A stretch of DNA of 29,281 nucleotides from a virus. Each line of letters begins with the position of its first letter. Position 1 is the first letter of the stretch. The notes under the pieces are model-generated. The model saw only the letters and a list, made by a program, of their open reading frames with translations. It searched no databases and was not told where the DNA came from. Shown one piece after another: positions 1 through 8,325 of the stretch. Both the position numbers and the translations under genes were made by a program. The stretch spans positions 1 to 29,281 of IMG/VR virus record IMGVR_UViG_3300025853_000474, one strand, 5' to 3'.

Positions 1-3000
1 TCTCGGGCTAGTCTTCTATCAAACTCAGAATAGACCCCTGCTTTCCGCATCTTTCGTTTCTGCTCGTCTGTGACATCCATCGGCGTGAACTTGCCCTTGA
101 TAAGGCTCTTCCAACCACCAATGTTTTCTTCTTGTAGAAGCTTACGAATCTCACGTTGGCTTAGGCCAAGTTCCTGTGCATCTTTGAGCATTTGGTAATA
201 CTCGCGGTCCACACGAAGCTTTGCTTGGTTTGCAGCAACAAACGCGTTATACAAAGATTCCCCTGTCGCATTGCCATCATCTGTACGAGAGTTGAAAATC
301 CGTCGCGCATCATCCTGTGCCCGCTTCAATCTTCTGGCGGCAAAGACGACGTTCTTTTTCGGATCAAACTCTAACGGTGTCACACCGACAAACTGACGAA
401 GGATTTCTTCTTGAGCATTACGCTCCCGACCAAACTTATCTTTAGGGTCGATTAGGTCTGGGTACTTTGATCCAACGACACCTCGAAGGAAACGACTTGG
501 CTCAAACTCACCAGAAGAAACGTTCACAGGAATTACGTTTGGTAGCATCGTATCCAGAACGTGGTTGAACATCTTCTGGATCTTCAAGCCGTCATTGTCC
601 TCGGGGTTGTAAACCTGAGCCCCTGTTTTAGTCCGTCCACCACGAGCCGTGATGTCCACCAAGGCTTCTGTAAGCATCGCCTCACCGAAGAAAGGAGAGA
701 ACAACTCACCCAGAGTGCCAACCATCGTATCAAAAACAATCTTGTCGATATCTTGTTTCTGTTCTACGCCACGTTCGACTTCCGTAAATGCGCGGTTAGC
801 AAAGCGGAACAAGCTGTCGTATGGGTTCGATGTACTAAAGTTAAAGTAGCGAAGCTTGCCGTCCTCATCCTGGTCGATGGGGACAAGAACGGATCCCTGC
901 TCCCACGACGCACCAAAGGACCGTTTGTAAGCCTCCATTACCTCTTTGCTTACACCGCTGATCGCAGAGCCTAGATCAAGCGCAGCCATCGGGGCAACAC
1001 CCGCCACCGTAGTGAAGCCAATCAACCGCTGCCGACCACGCGCTTGGATAGCAGGAATGTCCGACGCCATATCACTCAGAGCCTGACGTACAATGTTGAA
1101 ACTTGTACGATACATCTCTGCTGGGAATGTAATAAAGTTACCGACAGGCAAACGACGAGCGTAGCGGATCGCTTCAGATGCAGCTTTGCTGTAGTTAGGA
1201 ACGGTGTCACGCACGATCTGCGCAGCACGGTCCTTGATTAACTCTTCAACGGGTAGATCGCTGCCCTGTCCTTTGGTCAGGTATGCAATCTGTTGTTCTT
1301 CAGTTGCACCCTTCAATGCGTTGCGCAGCTTGGCTTGTTCAGCGTGGTAGTTGAAATACTTCCAGAAGTCGTCTGAGCCCTGGTACAAATCTTCCGCGGG
1401 TTTTGTCACGCCACGTAAGGCACCACCAAGTCTTTCCCCAAGCACCGTATCGGCAAAGCTCTGAGGACCGCGGGCCGTGACATCCACGCCCTTGCTTAGT
1501 GTGTCTTGAATCTCTCGTAACTCTGCGTTTGTACCAAGGACCCCTCGTCGCTGTGCATCGAACAGATCGTCGAACACAGCATCAGACCCTCGGTTTGTAA
1601 TGTTTGAGAACACCAGTTTTGCAGAGTCGCTCAAGCTGCCGCCTCTACCGATCATCGGCACGTTGCCGTTTGCCAGGGCGAAACTTACAGCCGTGGTGAA
1701 GTTACGCACTTGGGTAATTGGGGACAGAACAGTTTTACTGTACTGAGATATACCTTTGCCTTTAAGGAAGGCACCGATGGTATAACGGGTAAGAAGTGCA
1801 CCAAAACTGTCTTCGGCAAGAACTGCGTTTGTTAAGTCTTTATAGATCGCCTTTGGCACATAGTATCCGCTTAGTGATCCCCAGCCCTGAGAACTAACCA
1901 ACTCGCTTATAGCTTTGTCTTCTGTACTAGACTTAACCATACTTGGCGCATCATCTGAGCCCAGTTTAACATATCCGCGTTGAACCAGTCCGGCTTCTTG
2001 CTGTGGAGATGCGGGCTTCACGAACAAGCGACCTATGCCCTCGTCGTTCTTAGCCAATTGTGCGATTGAATCGTAGTAATTATCGACTGCGTTGAACTGA
2101 GCTAAGTCAGCTACGGTGCTCAGATATGCTTGTTTGGGATCGTCAACCTCACCAAGGAGTTGGCGTAAAGCTTTTGGGATGTTCTCACGATCAATAAACA
2201 TCTTTGTGTCTAAGCGATCCCGTGCGACACGACCTCCGCCAAGCTTCTCCCGAGCGCGGACTGCATACTTCGACAAGAATGCTTCCTGCGCAACACGAGC
2301 AACATCCGAGGTTACTTTGTTCGGAACGACAATCTTTGTGCCTTCGTCGTCCGTAACTCTTTGAAGCCCATTGCGGGTCATAAAATCATCAGTCAGAATT
2401 TCGTTGAATGTGTCACGCTGCGCAAGTTGGGTGAGTTCTTTTTCAGTAGCGGTTTTATTGCTCTTGAAAAAACCCCGAGCGGTATTGATGGCAATTTGAT
2501 CCGGCACATACTTTGCATCTTCAAACGCACGATAGCGACGGCGGAGGTAAGACCCGATGTTCTCATCGATGATGTCTTTTAGGCTTTCACCCGTAGGGGT
2601 GACAGGATTCCCCCGTAGAAACGGACCGTCGCGAATAACCTTACTTAACTCATCAACATGATCCCGCATCGCACGAACATTGGGACGAATCGCTACAGGT
2701 AATTGGTTGAAAATATCCGACTGCGTTTTTAGGTCAGCCTCGGTTAAAAACTCTTCAACCTTACTAACAATACCGACGCGATCCAACTGCGATGACGGCT
2801 TTGCTTTTTTCAAAGCCACATCGATCTGCTTGTCCAACTGCTTTACGACGCGTTCCGCTTTTTTCAGTTCCGACGCGACTTGACCCTCGATCAGATACCG
2901 TTGGGTGGCTGCTTCCTCGGGCAGAGAACCGCGATACCTAGCGAAAGATGCGATGTCTGCACCAAGCTTGCCAAGCACACCTAGTTCTTCCGCGGACCCA

Positions 3001-3788
3001 GGAGCGGCAGTCGCTCTCCGATATATTAGATCATCGATCTTGGCTCCTGCGGCATCGATCTTATCAGTGAGGGTTTTGGCTACGGCTTGACCTGCGCTGG
3101 TTCTTCCCAAAGACCCTATAGCTGCACCGATTCCGGCACCGATTCCAGTTGCTTCCGATGCACTTCTAAGTCTGTTACGGATACGACCCAGAGCTTTCTC
3201 TTGTCCACGCAAACCAATCAAGTCTTCCGTTTGCGTTGGTCCCATTTCCACCCAGTCACCGATGGTGGTTGTGCCGTCCGTGGTGACGGCAACTTCTGCT
3301 GCACCTGCTGCGCCCAACTGCGCTGCCGCTAGGCCAAACCGTTCACTGCGGGTAAGTGGTGTTTTAGCGGCTTTGAGTTTACCTAGACGCGCGGCTCTTA
3401 CTGCTTGATACCCGCGGCCCGCCATACTCGCAGCCTTCAATGGAAGATACACGAACTGGCTGAGTATTTCAGAGCCTTTGCCTACAAACCCCTCGGGGTC
3501 TAGGCCCATGGCATCCCGCAGATCCTCACTGGCTTTAGTGATTTGATCACCGTAGTCTGTGTCGTACGCAACATCCACTGGAATAGCTGCTAATCCCGCT
3601 ATTCCTTCTCCAAGTTTGATAAACCCTGAAGCTACGCCCTCACCCAACTCTCCGATAAGAGTGTCGTCGTAGAACTGCTGGTCTTCTTTTTCAGGTTCTT
3701 CAGCTTCAACTGAACGAGAGGAGTTATCAAATGGGTCTACAATTCCAACAGAAGGATTCGGATCGAAAGGGTCTACAATTTCAACCAT
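1..3788 (-). CDS. Very large putative internal virion / DNA-ejection protein, C-terminus beyond window
   Basis: An open frame of at least 1262 codons that runs off the left edge without a stop. The ATG at 3788 is preceded by AAAGGA about seven bases upstream. The N-terminus is acidic and contains a short repeat (IVDPFDPNPSVGIVDPFDNS). Next come glycine/alanine-rich stretches (about residues 45-65, and a glycine-zipper-like GIGAGIGAAIGSLG near 214-228), a long helical, charged body, and another hydrophobic stretch near residues 915-940. I see no transglycosylase, protease or polymerase motif. It is the last of three large genes after the tail hub, the usual place for ejection proteins in podoviruses. 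The ejection role is inferred from position, size and composition. It could also be a large polyvalent protein of unknown role. Confidence 0.75.
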   Translation of the reverse strand, partial: MVEIVDPFDPNPSVGIVDPFDNSSRSVEAEEPEKEDQQFYDDTLIGELGEGVASGFIKLGEGIAGLAAIPVDVAYDTDYGDQITKASEDLRDAMGLDPEGFVGKGSEILSQFVYLPLKAASMAGRGYQAVRAARLGKLKAAKTPLTRSERFGLAAAQLGAAGAAEVAVTTDGTTTIGDWVEMGPTQTEDLIGLRGQEKALGRIRNRLRSASEATGIGAGIGAAIGSLGRTSAGQAVAKTLTDKIDAAGAKIDDLIYRRATAAPGSAEELGVLGKLGADIASFARYRGSLPEEAATQRYLIEGQVASELKKAERVVKQLDKQIDVALKKAKPSSQLDRVGIVSKVEEFLTEADLKTQSDIFNQLPVAIRPNVRAMRDHVDELSKVIRDGPFLRGNPVTPTGESLKDIIDENIGSYLRRRYRAFEDAKYVPDQIAINTARGFFKSNKTATEKELTQLAQRDTFNEILTDDFMTRNGLQRVTDDEGTKIVVPNKVTSDVARVAQEAFLSKYAVRAREKLGGGRVARDRLDTKMFIDRENIPKALRQLLGEVDDPKQAYLSTVADLAQFNAVDNYYDSIAQLAKNDEGIGRLFVKPASPQQEAGLVQRGYVKLGSDDAPSMVKSSTEDKAISELVSSQGWGSLSGYYVPKAIYKDLTNAVLAEDSFGALLTRYTIGAFLKGKGISQYSKTVLSPITQVRNFTTAVSFALANGNVPMIGRGGSLSDSAKLVFSNITNRGSDAVFDDLFDAQRRGVLGTNAELREIQDTLSKGVDVTARGPQSFADTVLGERLGGALRGVTKPAEDLYQGSDDFWKYFNYHAEQAKLRNALKGATEEQQIAYLTKGQGSDLPVEELIKDRAAQIVRDTVPNYSKAASEAIRYARRLPVGNFITFPAEMYRTSFNIVRQALSDMASDIPAIQARGRQRLIGFTTVAGVAPMAALDLGSAISGVSKEVMEAYKRSFGASWEQGSVLVPIDQDEDGKLRYFNFSTSNPYDSLFRFANRAFTEVERGVEQKQDIDKIVFDTMVGTLGELFSPFFGEAMLTEALVDITARGGRTKTGAQVYNPEDNDGLKIQKMFNHVLDTMLPNVIPVNVSSGEFEPSRFLRGVVGSKYPDLIDPKDKFGRERNAQEEILRQFVGVTPLEFDPKKNVVFAARRLKRAQDDARRIFNSRTDDGNATGESLYNAFVAANQAKLRVDREYYQMLKDAQELGLSQREIRKLLQEENIGGWKSLIKGKFTPMDVTDEQKRKMRKAGVYSEFDRRLAR

Positions 3789-3805
3789 GATAGTTTCCTT
3801 TACGA

Positions 3806-6520
3806 TTATTTACCGTACTTCTCATTGTAATACTTTGTTAGGTCCTCATCACTATACTTTGCGTTTTCAGGATACTTTCTGGCTTCAGTTATGAACTCAT
3901 CTACTGTTTTTTTATCTTCAGGAGCCTTATAAAGACTGGTGCCTAGAACTTGGTAAGTTTCAATCAAGCGGTTAACTTTATCCATGTCGATTTTATCATC
4001 GTCCCCAAGAACACCGAATAGTTCTGCGGCGTCCTCATCCTTAATCATTTCAAGTATCGACTGGCGCAGTCTCTCTGGCGTATATGTCCCTTGCTTACTT
4101 GGCAGTGCTTTAAACGATGTAATACTTCCGTCTTCCCCATACACAGGATCGAGGCCCGCGGAGATGTACGCACGTCTCAAGCGATCTCGTGCGTCTTCAC
4201 GTCTTTTCTCGTCTTCCCGTGCACGTTCATCCGCGGCAAGCATAAGTTCTCGATCAAGGGCCCGCTCTTCTTTGCGCTCCGCTTTAAACTGCGCTAGTGT
4301 TGCATTTGCCGCATTAGCGATGTTGGTTAGAGCGTTTGGAGATTGGCCCGCTGCCATGGCAAAACCGAACTGTGCCATTATCAAAGACAAGTCACGCGCT
4401 TTGTCTTCGTCGGATAAACCAAGGCGTTTTTTTAGCTGCTTGTAATATTCGTCGGTAGCTTCCGCGGGAGTCATCTTAATGACTTTTTCAACGGATGGGG
4501 TTACGCCGCCTGTTGTTTTTTTCGGTTCGCCGCCTGTTTTTTTAACGGATGGGGTATCGTCCCTTGGTTTATTGCTTGTGCCAGAGGCGTCTTCGTTCTG
4601 TTCCACAAGGCCCTCCTCCTCGGGAGTCATAATGGTGACCTTTTCTTCGTTCTCTTTGATAAGGTCTGCTGCGATCTTGTTGGACACTTGGGCAGGATCC
4701 TCAACGACCTGTGCTAGAAGAGAGTCTAAAGCTTCTTGCATCTTTTTAGGATCCGCAGAGCCGATCTCTGGCATCCCAGTCATTTTGGCAATTTGCGCTT
4801 CTTCTTCACGAAACTTTCGTGCTCTTCCTGGATATAATATGCGATTAATTTCGTCTTGCTGCGCCTTTCGATACGCATCTTCTGATGGGAAACGATCAGA
4901 AGAAGTTCGAATGTTTGTTAAGCCAGCATTTGCTGCGTCGATTCGTTCATTAAATGACAGATTCGCGGCTTCTTGCAGAGTCAAAGGCACACCCGTGCTT
5001 GTGTCAAAATCAGGGAAAGCTGATAGACTACTACGGAGAACATCTTGTTCAGGCAATGCGGTAAAGCCAATTGTTTCAGAACTACCAAGCCCAAGTGGTG
5101 CACCAAAAGGTTCTTCAGCAGAACCCATGAAGGAAACTTCAGGCCCTGGCCCCTTCCGCGCTTGGATGATCGACTCTGGGAGGTCTGGTAACCGCTCTGA
5201 CACAGATCCTTCAGCAAACAACGATGGATCGTTCGCCAACATAGCATCCGACATATTCCGCAAAGATTGAGATTCAATGTCCTTACGCCTCTGCTCAAGT
5301 AGTTCAGCTTCCGTCAAACCTTTGTCCAAACCTGCGGTTAAACGAGGCAGCACCTCCCCCTCGTTGTAGTACATCTCGTCAGACAAATCTTTAATGTCTG
5401 TTGCCAGGCCCGCATAAAACTCGCCAGCTTGCGTGTTGCCCATTATACCGGACTGGAATGCAGACATGAGATCTGAGGCAAACGCTGTACCCTCTAACAG
5501 ACCTGCACTTGCTAAACCTGCACCAATATCTAAAATTTCTACAAGTGGACGACCAAGCATGTTGGCAATCTCGCCTGCCCTCATGCCGCGCTGCGCACTT
5601 TCAGCAACACGCGCTCGGATACCCTCATCTGAACGCGGATCCGAGGCCCGTTGTAATTCAACAGCTTCTAAACCTGTCATCTCAGGCTCTATCACAGATC
5701 TGCCAAACTTTGTCATGTCATACATGGGAGGAACCGAAAGTCGAGCTACGAGACCAGGATCAACTTGCGCAATTAACGGTTTGTTTGGATCTTCAACGCC
5801 TGCGGATTTTAATCCTGACTCAATTAAGCTAACCATAGGGTTGGTGGGATCATCGGAAGATCGAAATGAAATATCCGGTAACGCATCGCCAAGTCTGCCA
5901 AACTTTGTCATGTCATACATGGGAGGAGCCGAAAGTTGAGCTACGAGACTAGGGTCAACTAACGGTTTGTTTGGATCTTCTACACCCAAAGACTGTAGTC
6001 CAGACTCAACCATCTGAACCATCGGGTTCGTTGGGGTGGTCAACAACTCTGAAAGGCTCTGCTCAGTGAAGTTTCCACTCAACGGGTTGTAGTCATATGT
6101 CGACGCTAAACCCTCACGAACGATGTCGCGAATGCTGCGGTCATCCACAGATTCTTGGACCGTGGGCACAGGTGCAGCGGGTGTTAACTGACGCTCAACA
6201 AACGCATCACCTGGACGAAGTCTGTTTACATCCACACCACGTTCAGCCGCAGTAGCGGCGTCCATAACAAACGCCTGTTGCATGATCTCAGGTACGAGAT
6301 CCTGTAGTCTTGCAAGCGTGTCACCGCGTAACCGAATGGGCCGACCCCCATTTATACCACGGATAATTACAACGTATTGCTCAACTTCAACTCCCCCGCC
6401 ATTTGCAAACGTCATAGCCTCGCCCAGAAGTTCTGGAGACGAGGCTAGGATACCACCCATTTCCGACAAGGCTCTACGAGCATCGTTATTCCGAAACATT
6501 TTACGGTTTAAAACGTTCAT
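3806..6520 (-). CDS. Putative DNA-ejection / internal virion protein (904 aa)
   Basis: The start overlaps the stop of the 337-residue gene by four bases (ATGA), implying translational coupling. An N-terminal domain (about 1-115, with FANGGGV at 38-44) is followed by a direct duplication (162-209 and 225-274) sharing VEDPNKPL and PPMYDMTKFGR. A disordered Lys/Thr/Gly linker lies around 640-680 and a charged coiled coil (RAREDEKRREDARDRLRRAY) around 770-800. Just before the coil is a Gly/Ala/Asn segment with FGFAMAAGQSPNALTNI, a type of sequence I associate with phage DNA-transfer proteins. There are no catalytic motifs. Position between another Gln/Ala-rich candidate ejection protein and the giant protein supports the role, which remains an inference. 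Confidence 0.72.
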   Translation of the reverse strand: MNVLNRKMFRNNDARRALSEMGGILASSPELLGEAMTFANGGGVEVEQYVVIIRGINGGRPIRLRGDTLARLQDLVPEIMQQAFVMDAATAAERGVDVNRLRPGDAFVERQLTPAAPVPTVQESVDDRSIRDIVREGLASTYDYNPLSGNFTEQSLSELLTTPTNPMVQMVESGLQSLGVEDPNKPLVDPSLVAQLSAPPMYDMTKFGRLGDALPDISFRSSDDPTNPMVSLIESGLKSAGVEDPNKPLIAQVDPGLVARLSVPPMYDMTKFGRSVIEPEMTGLEAVELQRASDPRSDEGIRARVAESAQRGMRAGEIANMLGRPLVEILDIGAGLASAGLLEGTAFASDLMSAFQSGIMGNTQAGEFYAGLATDIKDLSDEMYYNEGEVLPRLTAGLDKGLTEAELLEQRRKDIESQSLRNMSDAMLANDPSLFAEGSVSERLPDLPESIIQARKGPGPEVSFMGSAEEPFGAPLGLGSSETIGFTALPEQDVLRSSLSAFPDFDTSTGVPLTLQEAANLSFNERIDAANAGLTNIRTSSDRFPSEDAYRKAQQDEINRILYPGRARKFREEEAQIAKMTGMPEIGSADPKKMQEALDSLLAQVVEDPAQVSNKIAADLIKENEEKVTIMTPEEEGLVEQNEDASGTSNKPRDDTPSVKKTGGEPKKTTGGVTPSVEKVIKMTPAEATDEYYKQLKKRLGLSDEDKARDLSLIMAQFGFAMAAGQSPNALTNIANAANATLAQFKAERKEERALDRELMLAADERAREDEKRREDARDRLRRAYISAGLDPVYGEDGSITSFKALPSKQGTYTPERLRQSILEMIKDEDAAELFGVLGDDDKIDMDKVNRLIETYQVLGTSLYKAPEDKKTVDEFITEARKYPENAKYSDEDLTKYYNEKYGK
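5699..6037 (-). repeat. Direct duplication inside the 904-aa gene
   Basis: Two copies of a unit of roughly 50 codons, offset by 186-195 bases. Near-identical DNA starts at 5701 and 5896 (tgccaaactttgtcatgtca in both) and continues through a MYDMTKFGR-encoding stretch. The second protein copy has three extra residues (IAQ). Copies differ at scattered, mostly third positions, so the duplication is not very recent and is maintained in frame. Confidence 0.9.
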
Positions 6521-7530
6521 ACTCGACCTCCTTGTGCAAAGCCAAACAACGAACCAATCCCTTGCCCACCACTAAGACCATAAAGCCCCATGCCAAGCCC
6601 TGCAATCTGAGAAAACAAACTCGGATTAGGCGTCGTTTGCGTACCGATAGTCGTCTGACCCATAGGCAAACCTTGGAAAACATCTGAATAAAAGCCCAGT
6701 TGCTGAAACGGTGCCATGACATTTTGGTATTGCGTCTGACGCTGCGCATCCAATTCAGCCTGACGCTGTTGCTGTTCTGCACTGCCAAACGCAGCAAGCT
6801 GCGAAATGTCTCTGCCTAACATTGCCTGTTGCGCTTCTCCCAGTTTTGCTTGCTGCATACCAAGAGCACCAAGCCCTTGACCCACAGCACCAAGCTGAGT
6901 ACCCGCCTGCAAACCAAGCTGACCCGCTTGCAGTTGTTTTGTCAGATCATCCTGATACGCTTGTTGCGCACGTTGCGCCGCGCTTTCGTATCCCGATTGG
7001 CGCATCTGTGCGGCTGTTCGCCCTTGTTGCTCTAAAACATTTCTGTTCAACATGCCTTCTTGCACAGCCTGACGGGATCCACCGTAAGCCCCCTGACCCA
7101 CCGCTTGTGCACCCAACGCCGCACGTTGCTCCGCGCCTGACCTGCTAATGTCTGCCATCGCTTGTTGTACAGCCACGTCCTCATAAGGGTTCATAAACCT
7201 TTGAATGCCGCTAGGGTCAAACCCCCCAGCCTGCCCTATCTGCTGGCTGCGACCATATACGTCCGATAAAGCGCCTGCCCCAGCCGCCCCCGCTGATATG
7301 CCCCCGCCCAAGGTGCTCGAACCAGCCTGCAACATAGGCATATACGAACCAACACCAGACATAGCCATCTGCATAGCCTGTCTTTGCATTGGTGTTATTC
7401 CCGCAACGTCAAACCCCGGAAGCTTAAAGTCTTGTGTGCCTAACTCTTTGGCACGACCAATTATATCCCTCTGGTACTGTTGAAGATAGTCGGGGATATT
7501 AGTGGTCTGTGTCGTAGTACTCGTAGGCAT
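6517..7530 (-). CDS. Gln/Ala/Gly-rich putative ejection protein (337 aa)
   Basis: The first ATG in the frame is used, two bases after the stop of the upstream gene. The N-terminus (MPTSTTTQTTNIPDYLQQY) is followed by a low-complexity helical body very rich in Gln, Ala and Gly (about residues 50-270), then a hydrophobic glycine-rich tail (SQIAGLGMGLYGLSGG) and the terminal tag FAQGGRV. Such composition is usual in podovirus proteins that are packed in the head and ejected with DNA (P22 gp7/gp16/gp20 type), but there is no residue-level signature I can name. It is coupled by ATGA to the 904-residue gene, suggesting they are made in fixed ratio and work together. An alternative is a tail-tip structural protein. 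Confidence 0.7.
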   Translation of the reverse strand: MPTSTTTQTTNIPDYLQQYQRDIIGRAKELGTQDFKLPGFDVAGITPMQRQAMQMAMSGVGSYMPMLQAGSSTLGGGISAGAAGAGALSDVYGRSQQIGQAGGFDPSGIQRFMNPYEDVAVQQAMADISRSGAEQRAALGAQAVGQGAYGGSRQAVQEGMLNRNVLEQQGRTAAQMRQSGYESAAQRAQQAYQDDLTKQLQAGQLGLQAGTQLGAVGQGLGALGMQQAKLGEAQQAMLGRDISQLAAFGSAEQQQRQAELDAQRQTQYQNVMAPFQQLGFYSDVFQGLPMGQTTIGTQTTPNPSLFSQIAGLGMGLYGLSGGQGIGSLFGFAQGGRV

Positions 7531-7532
7531 AA

Positions 7533-7844
7533 CTATCCCTTTCTCATCTTCTGTAGATCATTGTACATCTTAGCAATGATCTTCCCCCGTGTTCCATTTG
7601 GCGCGTTCCCCACACGAATAGCGGCGCGTTCAACGTCCTTATCAGGATCAAGGTTCGCCAGATCTTTGTTCGACAACACAACCTCATTGGTAGACAAACG
7701 CGCTTCTTGAACAGGAACACCATCTTGATAAATCATCGCAGGAATAGAGTCACTGGTCCCGGTCCCGGGACCTTGAACCAAGCCGCCTTCAACATAATGC
7801 TTTACTTCGGCGTAAATCGGTAACGTTTCAATTCCCTCTTTCAT
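7533..7844 (-). CDS. Small conserved phage protein with SDSIPA motif (103 aa)
   Basis: I chose the ATG at 7844, which overlaps the upstream stop as TGATG, rather than the TTG one codon earlier. The protein has EGGLVQGPGTGTSDSIPAMI at about residues 20-39, then LSTNEVVLSNKDL and a basic C-terminus (NGTRGKIIAKMYNDLQKMRKG region). The GPGTGxSDSIPA element followed by a 'LS..E.V' segment recurs in many phage tail or internal proteins. Its function is unknown to me. It sits between a small beta protein and the ejection genes, so a minor virion component is the likeliest reading. Confidence 0.75.
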   Translation of the reverse strand: MKEGIETLPIYAEVKHYVEGGLVQGPGTGTSDSIPAMIYQDGVPVQEARLSTNEVVLSNKDLANLDPDKDVERAAIRVGNAPNGTRGKIIAKMYNDLQKMRKG

Positions 7845-8164
7845 CAAGTGATCTCCAAGATGCTGGCTACTACATGTAACCTGTTTGCCGTAGCTGCCGT
7901 GACTTTTAGTATCTCTCCCTCTTGTAACACAAGTGGAGCAGAAAGTAACTCCTCTGTGCCATTAGCACCGATAGATTTTGTTTTAAATAGACTATATTCA
8001 TCAGAGCCACTTGTCAGAGTTACCGTAATGGTGTCCGCGTTGCCACTATCCTCAGAAACCAAAATAGATTTAACAATAGCCGTTTTAAAGTCCGCGCAAG
8101 TGTACAAAGTTGTGGCGGTCGTGGTTGTTAAATCCGCTTTTGCATTTACATACGCATTCGCCAT
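7844..8164 (-). CDS. Small beta-rich virion protein (106 aa), paralogue of the 114-aa protein
   Basis: The ATG at 8164 is coupled by TGATG to the preceding 53-codon gene; an upstream in-frame start at 8179 would add only five residues and overlap that gene. The product (MANAYVNAKADLTTTTATTL...) is Thr/Ala/Val-rich and looks all-beta. Its C-terminal pattern ILKVTAATANRLHVVASILE matches ILKVSASGATDVILSIMEQ in the 114-residue protein at 18639-18983, so the two are probably distant paralogues. Likely a small structural protein associated with hub or fibres; this is inferred from context. Confidence 0.72.
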   Translation of the reverse strand: MANAYVNAKADLTTTTATTLYTCADFKTAIVKSILVSEDSGNADTITVTLTSGSDEYSLFKTKSIGANGTEELLSAPLVLQEGEILKVTAATANRLHVVASILEIT

Positions 8165-8325
8165 CAGCCCATAAACCACGCTAAAGCAGAACCCTCATCC
8201 TGTTGGATCGTGTTCTGATATTGAGTTAAAAAAACCGAAAAAGATCTTGCAACCTCTGCCATATACGTCTGTGTATACTCGGCAGGAGGAACGGGAAAAT
8301 AGGGTAAAGGTAAATTATTCGGCAT
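8164..8325 (-). CDS. Short hypothetical protein (53 aa)
   Basis: A small gene whose ATG overlaps the hub gene's stop (TAATG) and whose TGA overlaps the next ATG (TGATG). It starts MPNNLPLPYFPVPPAEYTQT, a proline/aromatic-rich head, followed by a helix (MAEVARSFSVFLTQYQNTI) and an acidic end. It has no recognised family. Tight coupling on both sides and exact filling of the space between two good genes make it believable as coding. Confidence 0.72.
   Translation of the reverse strand: MPNNLPLPYFPVPPAEYTQTYMAEVARSFSVFLTQYQNTIQQDEGSALAWFMG

Noticed and set aside
561-974. Plus-strand 137-codon open frame inside the giant gene
   Set aside because: The minus frame is open for over 1262 codons with better composition; the plus frame has no known pattern.
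4479-5939. Long plus-strand open frames (263 and 168 codons) opposite the 904-aa gene
   Set aside because: They lie antisense to a well-supported, coupled gene, have no ribosome binding site of note and show low-complexity Ser/Arg translations typical of antisense shadows.
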